33,360 bases of DNA from Methanoregula sp. (GCA_026394605.1 JAPKXY010000033.1:1-33360); one strand, 5' to 3'; counted from the first letter of the stretch, positions 15,571-23,504 are shown. The notes: generated by a model not told the origin, from the sequence alone. Made by a program: numbers and translations.

Positions 15571-15866
15571 TGCTCACTGATGGCGCATCTCATCTCTTTG
15601 AAGAACTGCTTTGCGAGCTCGCGAAGCTCGGCGTTGTGGTTCTTGAGGATCCTGATTGCATCATTTACATGCTGGACGTGCATGTCAAACGCCTGCAGCC
15701 GGTACGTTATGTGGTTGTTCCAGAGATTATCTTTTAATCCCTGATCGGTTGCCTATCCTTTTACATCCATTCCCTTGCCGTTTTGTGTCGCGGCTGCCGG
15801 GAGTGTAAGCAGGTTGACAAGGCAGAACGCAAGGAATGTTCCTTTGAGGAGGGTTGTTGAGTTCAT
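15522..15866 (-). pseudogene. Small secreted helical protein interrupted by an in-frame TAG
   Basis: ATG at 15864-15866 with GGAGA 7 nt upstream. The first 37 codons encode a clear signal peptide (LLKGTFLAFCLVNLLTLPAAA) and then QNGKGMDVKG. A TAG codon at 15753-15755 follows. In the same frame, with no indel, 76 more sense codons continue to TAG at 15522-15524. They read like a soluble helical domain (NNHITYRLQAFDMHVQHVND, then AIRILKNHNAELRELAKQFF) with an Ala/Gly/Thr-rich end. So the intact product would be about 114 residues. A nonsense mutation is the simplest reading. Readthrough, or pyrrolysine insertion if the genome has pylTSBCD, is the alternative; nothing in the window shows those genes. 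Confidence 0.65.
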
Positions 15867-16063
15867 GGTGTTTCTCCAAATCTTGGTGTGCGGGTGTTCC
15901 ATGCACCCTGATCCATAATTTTTATGCAGGAGCTTAGTATTGGCAAAATGGGTGCGGTTTTTAAAATGAAACCGGAAGTGTGAACGTTGAACCGCGGGGT
16001 TAGATGGACAAGGTCTGCCGGTACAGCGGTTCTTTATCGGTCCTGGCAATGTACGGTAACGCT

Positions 16064-17224
16064 TCAGCCAGCCTTTGGGACAATCCGGCAGTACTCTGCC
16101 GGCACGGTGATCTCGAACCGTGCCCCCCTCCCCGGTTCACCGGTTTCATGTATCGTGAGCCCGGTGATGGACAGGATCTCGCGGCACAAAAACATCCCGA
16201 GACCGGTGTGCTTCCCAAACCCCCTAAAAAAGATGCGGTCCTTGTCCTGAGCGATAATGCCAACGCCGTTATCGGCATAGACAATCACCACACCGCTGTC
16301 AGTATCGAAATACCACAACGAGATAGTGGTGACGTGTTCGCCGTGCCGGATTGAGTTCTCCATGAGGTTGTAGAAGACTTTTTCGATAAGGGGATCGGCA
16401 TAGACCTGCAGTCCCCTGATCGCAATATCAAGGGCAACCCCGCCGACTTTCAGCGTCTCTGCCGCCCGCCGAATGACCGCCGCGACATCCTCCCATGCCG
16501 GCGATTTTACCCCAAGGTCCTGGTAATCCCGCGTGAACTCGATCTGCCGCTGGATTGCCCCGGCAATCTCAAGTTCCTTATTGGTATACTCAAGAATCAC
16601 CGGATTCGTTTGTGCCTCCTCTTTTAACAGGTCAAGGAACGTGAGCAGTGCCATCAGTTTGTTCAGGATATCATGCCTTGTCACGGATGAGAGGATGTTG
16701 AGTTTCTGGTTTGCCGCCCGCAGCGCCCTGTCACTCTTTGCACGTTCGATGATATCATTTTTCAAAAGCTCATTTACTTCGGACAGCTCGCGGGTCCGGT
16801 CTGCCACGCGGATCTCAAGGGTGTGTGTTAAATCCTCTAACTTTTCCTGTGCGGTGCGGCGCTCGGCAATTTCCCGTTCAAGGCTCACTTGGTTGCTCCG
16901 GATCTCCCAGATGAGGATTGCCACAACCGCCATTATCAGGACAAAGACGATCCGGTCCAGGAGTTCAGACGGGTCAAGGCGGGCATGTCCCGCAAAGCCG
17001 CCGAGCAGGAGGGCACCGGATATCAGCATCGCCGTAAAGAACGGGGAGTAACGGTAGGCAAGCCAGATCGACATGAGGAGCGGCACAAGATACAGGCCCC
17101 AAATGACAAACCCGGGCTGGATGATTACGTCGGCAGCGAAAATCCCGGCGCTCATGCAGAGCATGGCAAGGATGACGAGCTGGTCTTTCTCCTCCTGTGT
17201 TTTCCCAAAGCCTACGACATCCAT
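16064..17224 (-). CDS. Membrane sensor histidine kinase
   Basis: 386 residues from ATG 17222-17224, preceded by GGTGGGG; a GTG three codons upstream is possible. Four membrane helices fill about residues 15-107, with short loops and no large external sensor domain. A coiled coil (about 110-172) leads to the phospho-acceptor box with His184 (SSVTRHDILNKL). The ATP-binding domain has an N-box (Asn286, Asn290), DNGVGI (318-323) and the TGLG loop (340-343). From the His box to the end it matches the cytoplasmic kinase at 3573-5282 closely (for example RQIEFTRDYQDLGV, DPLIEKVFYNLMENS and REILSITGLTIHETGE). The two probably derive from one duplication and may phosphorylate similar receivers. No response regulator is adjacent; it is divergent from the aldo/keto reductase gene. 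Confidence 0.9.
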   Translation of the reverse strand: MDVVGFGKTQEEKDQLVILAMLCMSAGIFAADVIIQPGFVIWGLYLVPLLMSIWLAYRYSPFFTAMLISGALLLGGFAGHARLDPSELLDRIVFVLIMAVVAILIWEIRSNQVSLEREIAERRTAQEKLEDLTHTLEIRVADRTRELSEVNELLKNDIIERAKSDRALRAANQKLNILSSVTRHDILNKLMALLTFLDLLKEEAQTNPVILEYTNKELEIAGAIQRQIEFTRDYQDLGVKSPAWEDVAAVIRRAAETLKVGGVALDIAIRGLQVYADPLIEKVFYNLMENSIRHGEHVTTISLWYFDTDSGVVIVYADNGVGIIAQDKDRIFFRGFGKHTGLGMFLCREILSITGLTIHETGEPGRGARFEITVPAEYCRIVPKAG

Positions 17225-17412
17225 AGTCCCCACCAGTCTGATTCATTTAACAATAGTCCGTGAACAAATAAGTACATTACCAGTTGATGCAGGGCGGGCT
17301 GAGGGTAACGGACCGGTGTGTGCAGGGTGGATGGGGAGCGACGCCCACCCGTACACCACCGGCACCTCACCCTTATCGGCTTGCACGACAACCTCTCATC
17401 CAGGTATTCCCC

Positions 17413-18651
17413 ATGTTATACCGGACCGTCCCAAAAACCGGGGACAGACTCTCAATTCTCGGCTTTGGCTGCATGCGCCTGTCCCCCACAAAGACGGGGG
17501 GCGTTGATGAAGAGCGTGCGACACGGCAGATCCGTTATGCCATCGACCATGGCGTCAACTACCTTGATACGGCGCCGGTGTACCACCTCGGCAGGAGCGA
17601 ACCGGTGCTTGCGAAAGCGCTCGCCCATGGCTACCGGGAAAAAGTCCGGATTGCGACCAAACTCCCGCCATGGTCAGTCCATGAAAGGGCGGATATGAAC
17701 CGGATCCTTGCCGCACAGCTCAAAACCCTGCAGACCAGTTACATCGACTACTACCTGCTCCACAGCCTAAGCAGGGAGAGCTGGGAGAAATTAAAGAACA
17801 TTGGTGTGCGGGAGTTCCTTGATGCGGCAAAAAAAGACGGACGGATAAAAAACGCCGGGTTCTCGTTCCATGGAAATACGGCAACGTTACAGGAGATTGT
17901 GGACGCGTATGACTGGGAGTTCTGCCAGATTCAGTACAATTACCTTGATGAGCACAACCAGGCAGGGACCGCGGGGCTGAAGTACGCAGCAGCACACCGG
18001 CTCGCGGTCATGGTCATGGAGCCGCTCCGGGGCGGCAACCTTGCCGGGCCGGTGCCGGATGAGATCCGTAAGATCTGGGACGAGTCATCGGTGAAACGGT
18101 CACCGGCGGCGTGGGGCCTGCGCTGGGTCTGGAACCATCCCGAAGTCACGGTCGTTCTCTCTGGCATGAATAATGAGGTGCATATTGATGAGAACCTGAA
18201 GGAAGCCGGGGCAACCCTCCCCAACTCGCTCACGCAGGACGAGCTCGCTATCATCAGCAGAGTGCGTGACACCTATATACAGCTGATGAAGGTCGGCTGC
18301 ACCGGCTGCGGGTACTGCATGCCCTGCCCGGCTGGAGTCGACATACCCGGCTGCTTTGCGATCTATAATACACACCACCTCTTTCCCCGCGACCGCACGG
18401 CAAAATCCCTGTATATCGGGCGGCTTGGCGGGATCCTCGGGGACAAATCGTACGCCGGGCTCTGCCGGCGGTGCGGGAAATGTGAAACGATCTGCCCCCA
18501 GCACCTACCGATCCCGGCGCTGATGAAAACTGTCTCACAAGAAATGGAGGGCAGGACAATGGGCGTGAAGGTGAATGTGGCAAAAGGAGCACTCTGGTGC
18601 CTTGATGCGGCAGGGCGCATAAAGCGGAAACTGTCGCAAAAAACGCCCTGA
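17413..18651 (+). CDS. Aldo/keto reductase with C-terminal Fe-S domain
   Basis: 412 residues from ATG 17413; a longer upstream frame (from 17284) is low-quality sequence. Residues 1-270 form an aldo/keto reductase barrel with the full catalytic tetrad Asp52, Tyr57 (YLDTAPVYH), Lys83 (ATKLPP) and His117 (YLLHSLS). The C-terminal part carries two cysteine clusters: C296-x2-C299-x2-C302-x2-C305-P and C351-x2-C354-x2-C357-x3-C361-P. This arrangement is the COG1453-type ferredoxin-like aldo/keto oxidoreductase, common in anaerobes. It probably reduces or oxidises a carbonyl or alcohol using NAD(P)H together with an Fe-S electron path; the substrate is unknown. Monocistronic, cytoplasmic. Confidence 0.9.
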   Translation: MLYRTVPKTGDRLSILGFGCMRLSPTKTGGVDEERATRQIRYAIDHGVNYLDTAPVYHLGRSEPVLAKALAHGYREKVRIATKLPPWSVHERADMNRILAAQLKTLQTSYIDYYLLHSLSRESWEKLKNIGVREFLDAAKKDGRIKNAGFSFHGNTATLQEIVDAYDWEFCQIQYNYLDEHNQAGTAGLKYAAAHRLAVMVMEPLRGGNLAGPVPDEIRKIWDESSVKRSPAAWGLRWVWNHPEVTVVLSGMNNEVHIDENLKEAGATLPNSLTQDELAIISRVRDTYIQLMKVGCTGCGYCMPCPAGVDIPGCFAIYNTHHLFPRDRTAKSLYIGRLGGILGDKSYAGLCRRCGKCETICPQHLPIPALMKTVSQEMEGRTMGVKVNVAKGALWCLDAAGRIKRKLSQKTP

Positions 18652-18701
18652 TACACGGCAACAATCTGCAGCAGCATGCCGGCTGGTTATGACAAATATC
18701 A

Positions 18702-18733
18702 TTTTATCACTGGGTATCCCACCACAAACTATG
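18702..18733 (+). promoter_or_regulatory. Promoter of the second His-rich gene (leaderless)
   Basis: TTTTATC at 18702-18708 lies 29 nt before ATG 18731. The same box, spacing and start context (AACTATG here, GACTATG there) occur at the paralog at 2866. Confidence 0.5.
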
Positions 18734-19012
18734 GCACCGAGACGAGCGTCCAGCCCGACGCCCCACGACTACCAGTCCCGAACCAGGTCAAGGACCAGCC
18801 GGGACAAAAAGCGCCATCAGGAGGAGGAAAAGCACCACCCGGAAGCCCATCCGCTCCCCCATCCCCCGCACAAACCCCAGAAAAAATCAAAACTCGCCCC
18901 CAGGCACACCCCTCATTCCCATCCCCATGGCGATGAGCTGCCCACGCATACCAACCCGCCCGGATCGATCAAGCCGTCAAAAAAGTTAACCAGAACCGGT
19001 TCAAAACGCTGA
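18731..19012 (+). CDS. His/Pro/Arg-rich low-complexity protein, copy 2
   Basis: 93 residues, highly charged and probably disordered. Order: APRRASSPTP, SRTRSRTSRDKKRHQEEE, HHPEAHPLPHPPHKPQKK, APRHTPHSHPHGDE and a lysine-rich end (KPSKKLTRTGSKR). It is the paralog of the 2866-3156 protein, with conserved order of His clusters, PQKK and final SKR. Conservation of a non-repetitive order in two distant places argues that both are translated. The ATG at 18731 is chosen over the upstream in-frame ATG at 18689, which lies before the TATA-like box. Function unknown. The DUF1330 gene follows closely. Confidence 0.65.
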   Translation: MAPRRASSPTPHDYQSRTRSRTSRDKKRHQEEEKHHPEAHPLPHPPHKPQKKSKLAPRHTPHSHPHGDELPTHTNPPGSIKPSKKLTRTGSKR

Positions 19013-19041
19013 CCCCGGACTACCTGATGAGTCTGATCCCC

Positions 19042-19342
19042 ATGCCAATATATGCTCTGGTTGATATTACCGTCAACGATACCGCTTCTTTTCTCCCAGT
19101 ACCTTGCCCGCGTCGCCCCCATAATTGAGCGCCACTATGGCCGGAACCTGGTCCGGGGCGGGACGGTGACGCCGATCACCGGCAACTGGCATCCCCAGTG
19201 CGTCCTCATCATTAAGTTTTCCACAAAAGAAGATCTGGTGCAGTGCTTCAGCTGCGAAGAATACAAAACGATTGTACCTATTCGCGACCGGGCGTCCACC
19301 GGGTCAATAGTGATGGTGGATGGGTACCGGCAACCAGTATGA
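19042..19342 (+). pseudogene. DUF1330 family gene with a one-base frameshift
   Basis: Frame 1 from ATG 19042 gives MPIYALVDITVNDTASF, the typical DUF1330 start. At about 19087-19096 (TTCTTTTCTCCC) the reading moves by one base. The second frame continues YLARVAPIIERHYGRNLVRG, then NWHPQCVLIIKF, CEEYKTIVPIRDRASTGSIV and a VDGY end, matching the family to its C-terminus at about 96 residues. One inserted base in the pyrimidine run explains the break. DUF1330 proteins are small dimeric ferredoxin-like folds of unknown function. Either the gene is dead, the base is a read error, or ribosomes shift there; the first two are more likely. Confidence 0.75.
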
Positions 19343-19427
19343 GAAGATCGAACGATTGTCAGATACCGAAAATAGCGGGCATTAATGGAAGATATGGTTT
19401 AAATAATATCAGAAAATTATCCCCATT

Positions 19428-19959
19428 ATGAAAAAAATATATCTCATGATAGGTTTTTGTGCAATCCTTGCTTTGCTTGCCTGTGGATGTATAACGCCGA
19501 CCCAAACGCCAGCAACGCCACCCCCAACACCTGTCCCAACCGCAGCGCCGACGATTGTGCAACACCCTCCGGTATTCTTTGGAAAATGGATCCTTACCAC
19601 CATGGCAATTCAGGAAGGCACGGTTCCGCTCCAGCCGACAACGGAAATCACTCTGGTATTCAACGCTGACGGGAGCCTGACCGGGTATGGCGGGTGCAAT
19701 AACTATTTTGGAACCTATACGCTGACCGGGACAACGACAAAGTTTGGAGACGGTATCAGCATCGGACCGCTTGTATCAACAAAAAGTACTGTGAGATCAA
19801 CGGACAACAGGAAACAATTTATCTCTCAATACTCCAGAAGACCGCAGCATATTCGATAAACATCAAGTAACTGACCCGATGGATACATCACTGAATGTTC
19901 TTGTGTTCAAGGTGCCATCAGCGCTGCCAACAACGGTGCTGTATTCCCACCCGGCATAA
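19428..19959 (+). pseudogene. META-domain (HslJ-like) lipoprotein gene with two frameshifts
   Basis: ATG 19428 starts a signal sequence ending in a lipobox-like LLACGC, then a Pro/Thr linker and a META domain: FFGKWILTTMAIQ, TEITLVFNADGSLTGYGGCN, NYFGTYTLTG and ISIGPLVSTK. At the A5 run (19781-19785) the frame moves back one base and continues KYCEINGQQETIYLSILQ, then KTAAYSINI. Near 19856-19864 it moves again and ends VTDPMDTSLNVLVFKVPS before TAA 19957-19959. Joined, this is a full-length META lipoprotein of about 177 residues. Such proteins sit on the cell surface; the role is not well defined. Two separate single-base losses suggest a pseudogene. Confidence 0.75.
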
Positions 19960-19992
19960 CAACCTTTTTAAAAAAACAGATCCTGCCCCGCC

Positions 19993-20163
19993 GTGACTGC
20001 CGTGTCCCCTTTTATTGAAGAGGTACTCAAAGAGATCATCGCACAGGACAAAATTAAAAAAAAAAGAATATCGGGATTAAGGGCAGTTCTGCCGACAGCA
20101 CCGATGAATGCTTATGCAGGAATTTGCCCCATGAACATCCCCCACATCCCCACCTTCCCCTGA
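19993..20163 (+). CDS. Weak small ORF or gene fragment
   Basis: A GTG-started frame of 56 codons reads VTAVSPFIEEVLKEIIAQDK and then passes an A10 run into sequence without recognisable motifs. The first 20 residues look like a real N-terminal helix; the rest may be out of frame because of the A-run. TATA-like CTTTTTAAAAA lies 20-30 nt upstream. No function assigned. Confidence 0.3.
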   Translation: MTAVSPFIEEVLKEIIAQDKIKKKRISGLRAVLPTAPMNAYAGICPMNIPHIPTFP

Positions 20164-20233
20164 AGCCGACGCAATGATTGCACGGGATGAGTGACTAGAA
20201 GATGACCCCTTTCGGTTTTTTCGTACAGCCGGC

Positions 20234-20437
20234 TTATTTTTTCACGACGAGCTTGTGCCCTTCGACATCAATCTGGTATGACGTGGGGTGGTCCAGCAGG
20301 TCAAGGGCATTGATCTTTGAGTCGATCAGTTCTGAATAATTAAAAGAATCGTACTTCTTGTCACCCTTTTCTATCCAGAACACGACGATGCCGTTCTCCA
20401 TCTTCTTGCTGCTTGTAACTTTTTGCATACTCTCCAT
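20234..20437 (-). CDS. Small soluble protein of unknown function
   Basis: 67 residues from ATG 20435-20437 (MESMQKVTSS). A second in-frame ATG three codons on has GGAG just before it and could be used instead. The sequence alternates strand-forming segments (NGIVVFWIEKGDKKYDSF) with a helix (ELIDSKINALDLL) and a final strand pair (SYQIDVEGHKLVVKK). It suggests a small alpha/beta fold. A TTTAATAA box lies about 25 nt upstream of the first ATG, which favours a leaderless start. Family not recognised. Confidence 0.5.
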   Translation of the reverse strand: MESMQKVTSSKKMENGIVVFWIEKGDKKYDSFNYSELIDSKINALDLLDHPTSYQIDVEGHKLVVKK

Positions 20438-20475
20438 TCTCACGATTGCCAATTATTAAACTATCTGATCAGACC

Positions 20476-20774
20476 TCAGTACGATCCCCTGCGCTCCCGT
20501 ACCTGGAGAACATGGTGTCCGAATGATCCGGTCCGACGTTTCTGTGGGAATGCAACATCAGGACGTCTGGTGACAAACGAGAGCGGGATATTCTCCGCCA
20601 TCCTTTGTGCAACCGCAATGGGCACCCCCAGCGCTATGGTATCGGCAGGCAATGCATAGTTCATTGTTGGGGGGTCCAGCGGTCCCATGAATGCCGTGCT
20701 CCCGGCCGTGTTTAAAAAAGGGCTGGCAGTGTCGTACTGCTGTGCGGACGTACGCCAGTGGTGGAATCTGTCAT
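20476..20774 (-). pseudogene. Possible frameshifted small gene
   Basis: ATG 20772-20774 gives MTDSTTGVRPHSSTTLPALF and then meets TAA in a T6 run (about 20711-20716). One more T there would join it to the frame that continues LNTAGSTAFMGPLDPPTMNY, then ALPADTIALGVPIAVAQRMAE and IPLSFVTRRPDVAFPQ, ending at TGA 20476. The continuation has natural protein composition. Joined length is about 99 residues, family unknown. The call rests on reading quality alone. Confidence 0.3.
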
Positions 20775-20974
20775 GATTAATTATTTATAATCGGTGCGAA
20801 CAGTATAATGCGATGTACCAACCGCCTCTTCAAGCAACTATTCGGTGTGGTCAGGTTAGAGCCGCTATTAGTAAGCGGCAGCTATTTTTCATCGTGTAAA
20901 GGGTATTGAATGTTCTGCCGGTATTCAGGCGGAACCAGCGTATTGATTCTGAACAATTTCGTTGTGGGGTTATC

Positions 20975-21421
20975 ATGGGTATGTGTGTGGAAGAATCGGT
21001 CAATGAGTGGTTTGATTCCCTGCCTGGAACGGGCGGGATCTACCGTCTCATCGATGAAGCACGGGATGACAAAAGGCAGAAAGACAGGATCGGGGCAGTG
21101 ATCGCACTGGGTGAAAGCAACGATCCCAGGGCGGTGCGTGCCCTTATGGAATGCTGTAATGATGGGGATGCGGAAATCCGGAGGCATGCGATCGAGGGGC
21201 TCCGTAAACTTAGGAGTGGCCGGGCAGTACAGGTCCTAATCGAGCGCCTGAATGATAAGGGCGAGCATCCTGCAACACGGGAGCGAGTCGTCGCGGCACT
21301 TGCTGCGATCCGGAGTTACGGTGCAATCAGCGGGCTGAAGGACCGGTTCTCTGATGCAGATGAGGATCCCGCGATCCGCTCCTCGATCGGTCAGGTACTC
21401 AGCCTGATGCGTATCCGGTGA
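20975..21421 (+). CDS. HEAT-repeat protein
   Basis: 148 residues from ATG 20975 (MGMCVEESVNEWFD), with GGGG a few bases upstream; the TTG at 20906 is rejected. After a leader of about 45 residues there are three HEAT/PBS-lyase-type repeats: DRIGAVIALGESNDPRAVRA, then AEIRRHAIEGLRKLRSGRAV and RERVVAALAAIRSYGAISGL, followed by a half repeat (DPAIRSSIGQVL). Such helical solenoids usually bind proteins or act as lyase-like assembly factors; a phycobilin role makes no sense here. Soluble, cytoplasmic. It stands 69 nt upstream of the esterase gene on the same strand. Confidence 0.85.
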   Translation: MGMCVEESVNEWFDSLPGTGGIYRLIDEARDDKRQKDRIGAVIALGESNDPRAVRALMECCNDGDAEIRRHAIEGLRKLRSGRAVQVLIERLNDKGEHPATRERVVAALAAIRSYGAISGLKDRFSDADEDPAIRSSIGQVLSLMRIR

Positions 21422-21490
21422 GGGCACGCACAGGCTCCCTATCCCACATCCTTTATCACCCCCCCGTCACCAGTACCTCATTGAATAGGA

Positions 21491-22381
21491 ATGGATCACG
21501 ACGAGCTCCTCGAAATCATCAGGTCCCATGCGCCCGATGCAAACAAACCGATAGCAGTTGTAAGAAAGGAGTTCTCCGCGTTTTATACCGGGGTGCAGGA
21601 AGGGGCAGGTGAACTCCCGGTCTTGGAACGGGTGGCGATTGGCGGGGGTGTGCAGGGTTTCTGGATCTCGGTGCCGGCATCCGCGCCGGACCGCACTGTT
21701 TTGTTCTTCCACGGCGGTGGTTTTACTATCGGGTCGACAGCGGACCACGTGGGGCTGTGCATGCGGATCGCGCACGCTGCCCGGGCGCGGGTCTTTTCCG
21801 TTGATTACCGGCTGGCGCCGGAACACCTCTTCCCTTCTGCTGTCGCGGATGCGGTCGTCGCGTACCGCTGGTTGATCTCCCACGGTTACCCGCCGCACCG
21901 GATTGTGCCGGTTGGCATTTCCGCAGGTGGAACTCTCGTGCTCGACCTGCTTCTGTCCGCACGGGACCAGCGGATACTCCTACCGCCGGCGGCAGTCTGC
22001 ATGTCACCGGTGATTGATATGATGTTTGCCGGCGAATCAGTGACAAAAAACCAGGATAACGACTGGGTTTCCGCGGCACGGCTCTATGCCATCCGCACCA
22101 TGTACCTTGCGGGGCATGATCCGGCTGACCCGCTTGCGTCACCAGTCTGCGCCGACCTTCGCGGGCTCCCCCGGCTCTACATCCAGGCAGGCACGCACGA
22201 GATGTTAATTGACGATATCACGGTATTTGTAAAAAAGGCGCGGTGGGCAGGGGTGCCGGTTCTCTTCGAGCTCTGGCGCGACATGTTCCACTGCTGGCAG
22301 GTGTTTGCCGACCACGTGCCCGAAGGAAAGGAAGCAATCGACCATATCGGGGCATTCGTGCAGAACGTTCTGAGTCGGTGA
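21491..22381 (+). CDS. Alpha/beta hydrolase, HSL-type carboxylesterase
   Basis: 296 residues, usual length for hormone-sensitive-lipase-like esterases. The oxyanion loop HGGGF is at 74-78, DYRLAPEH at 105-112, the nucleophile Ser144 in GISAGG (142-147), the acid is Asp241 in HEMLIDD and the base is His267 (MFHCW, a position usually reading HxF). It hydrolyses short-chain esters; the natural substrate is unknown. No signal peptide, so it is cytoplasmic. The ATG at 21491 follows AGGA directly, and the actual ribosome site may be weak. It may be co-transcribed with the HEAT-repeat gene. Confidence 0.9.
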   Translation: MDHDELLEIIRSHAPDANKPIAVVRKEFSAFYTGVQEGAGELPVLERVAIGGGVQGFWISVPASAPDRTVLFFHGGGFTIGSTADHVGLCMRIAHAARARVFSVDYRLAPEHLFPSAVADAVVAYRWLISHGYPPHRIVPVGISAGGTLVLDLLLSARDQRILLPPAAVCMSPVIDMMFAGESVTKNQDNDWVSAARLYAIRTMYLAGHDPADPLASPVCADLRGLPRLYIQAGTHEMLIDDITVFVKKARWAGVPVLFELWRDMFHCWQVFADHVPEGKEAIDHIGAFVQNVLSR

Positions 22382-22470
22382 ATGGGCTGGCAAACCGGCG
22401 TGGCAGGCGGTCGGTGGTGCCAGGAGTCGGGGAGTTATTTTTATTGCGACAGGAACAGTATGAGTGCTTT

Positions 22471-22695
22471 GTGAAAGTGATTATTGATCGGGCTAACTGT
22501 ACGAGCTGCGGGACGTGTTCGGATACATGTCCTTTATTATTTGAGCCGAATCCAGAAGACACCTTCAGCCAGATTATCGAGAAATTCCGGCTCAATGGCA
22601 ACATTTCAGAAGGTTCATCCTTGGCAGAACTGGAAAGTTGTGCCCGTGAAGCTGCGGATCTCTGCCCGGTACAGATCATCAGGATTGAAGAATAA
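22471..22695 (+). CDS. 4Fe-4S ferredoxin, copy 1
   Basis: 74 residues from GTG 22471 (VKVIIDRANCTSCGTCSDTC). The first motif C-x2-C-x2-C-x3-C-P and a distal DLCP (C about residue 67) give one classic [4Fe-4S] cluster. Two further cysteines could form a disulfide, as in single-cluster ferredoxins. It is a small cytoplasmic electron carrier. GTG is chosen because the paralog at 23204 has the same GTGAAAGTG start and the same sequence TTTATTGCGACAG about 30 nt upstream. No ATG exists in the right place. The long upstream extension in this frame runs antisense-like through the esterase gene and is rejected. Confidence 0.85.
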   Translation: MKVIIDRANCTSCGTCSDTCPLLFEPNPEDTFSQIIEKFRLNGNISEGSSLAELESCAREAADLCPVQIIRIEE

Positions 22696-22796
22696 TCGCA
22701 GCTGGTGGGTAAATGGTCGGCTGTTGGTGTCCAACATGCACATGGTATGGTAAAACAGAAGATTCATCAGAAAGCGAGTTTTCGGAACGGCAGCCA

Positions 22797-23000
22797 TCAA
22801 CTCTCTTCAGTATGTATGCCCAAGATGAGGAAATACCCAACCGCGGTAATGCCAAGAGCAACCAGAATCGAGAGAACCGCATAGGTAAAATCATGATACT
22901 GAGCAACAATCTTATAGGCGCCAAATAAGGTGAGAATTATCGTCAGGAATAGCAGCAAGAGAACACCGAATGTCATTAATACTCTCTCTCTCTTCTCCAT
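22797..23000 (-). CDS. Small two-helix membrane protein
   Basis: 67 residues from ATG 22998-23000, with TGAGG just upstream. A basic start (MEKRERV) is followed by two membrane helices (about 9-30 and 39-61) and a short polar end (GIHTEES). Family not recognised. It lies between the two ferredoxin genes on the opposite strand. Confidence 0.65.
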   Translation of the reverse strand: MEKRERVLMTFGVLLLLFLTIILTLFGAYKIVAQYHDFTYAVLSILVALGITAVGYFLILGIHTEES

Positions 23001-23203
23001 GTTCCTCAGGTATTTTATTTTAATTTAAATTCTTTATATCTTTCCATCTTTAATTCCTTGTAATTTTTTTAATCTAAAAAAATACACTAAAAACCAGGTT
23101 TTCTTCAACACTCAGCGAACCGGAATCAAAAAAAACCTCTCCTGTACGTGGTGCACTGAGGGCAGGAGGTATCTTTATTGCGACAGTAATGGTATGGGTT
23201 TTT

Positions 23204-23431
23204 GTGAAAGTGGTCATTGATCGTTCAAACTGTACCAGCTGCGGGACATGCTCGGACACGTGCCCCAAACTATTTGAACCGAACCCGGAGGACACCTTCA
23301 GCCAGATTGTCGAAAAATTCCGGCTCAACGGTAACATTGCAGAAGGTCTGCTTACCGAAGAATTTGAAGCAAGTGCCTGTGAAGCCGTGGCCCTCTTCTG
23401 CCCGGTCTCGATCATCAGGATTGAAGACTGA
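23204..23431 (+). CDS. 4Fe-4S ferredoxin, copy 2
   Basis: 75 residues from GTG 23204; an in-frame ATG at 23189 would add five residues that copy 1 lacks. It has the same cysteine plan as copy 1 (CTSCGTCSDTCP and LFCPVSIIRIE), with the middle FEPNPEDTFSQI..KFRLNGNI nearly identical. Differences cluster in residues 53-68. The promoter-like block TTTATTGCGACAG and the spacing to GTG are also duplicated, so the whole gene unit was copied. The partner enzymes are not in the window. Confidence 0.87.
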   Translation: MKVVIDRSNCTSCGTCSDTCPKLFEPNPEDTFSQIVEKFRLNGNIAEGLLTEEFEASACEAVALFCPVSIIRIED

Positions 23432-23504
23432 TCGCAATCAGCGGGCAAGCGATCGAATTGCGGCACCTGGCGTATGGCGCGGTTGCACCAAAAAGACTGT
23501 CGGG

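Noticed and set aside
15753-15755. TAG as pyrrolysine codon.
   Set aside because: Not ruled out, but not called: no pyl genes are visible, the final stop is also TAG, and neighbouring genes are decayed, so a nonsense mutation is simpler.
22243-22470. Long N-terminal extension of the first ferredoxin.
   Set aside because: It overlaps the 3' end of the esterase gene in another frame and is Arg-rich noise; the paralog starts at the GTG.
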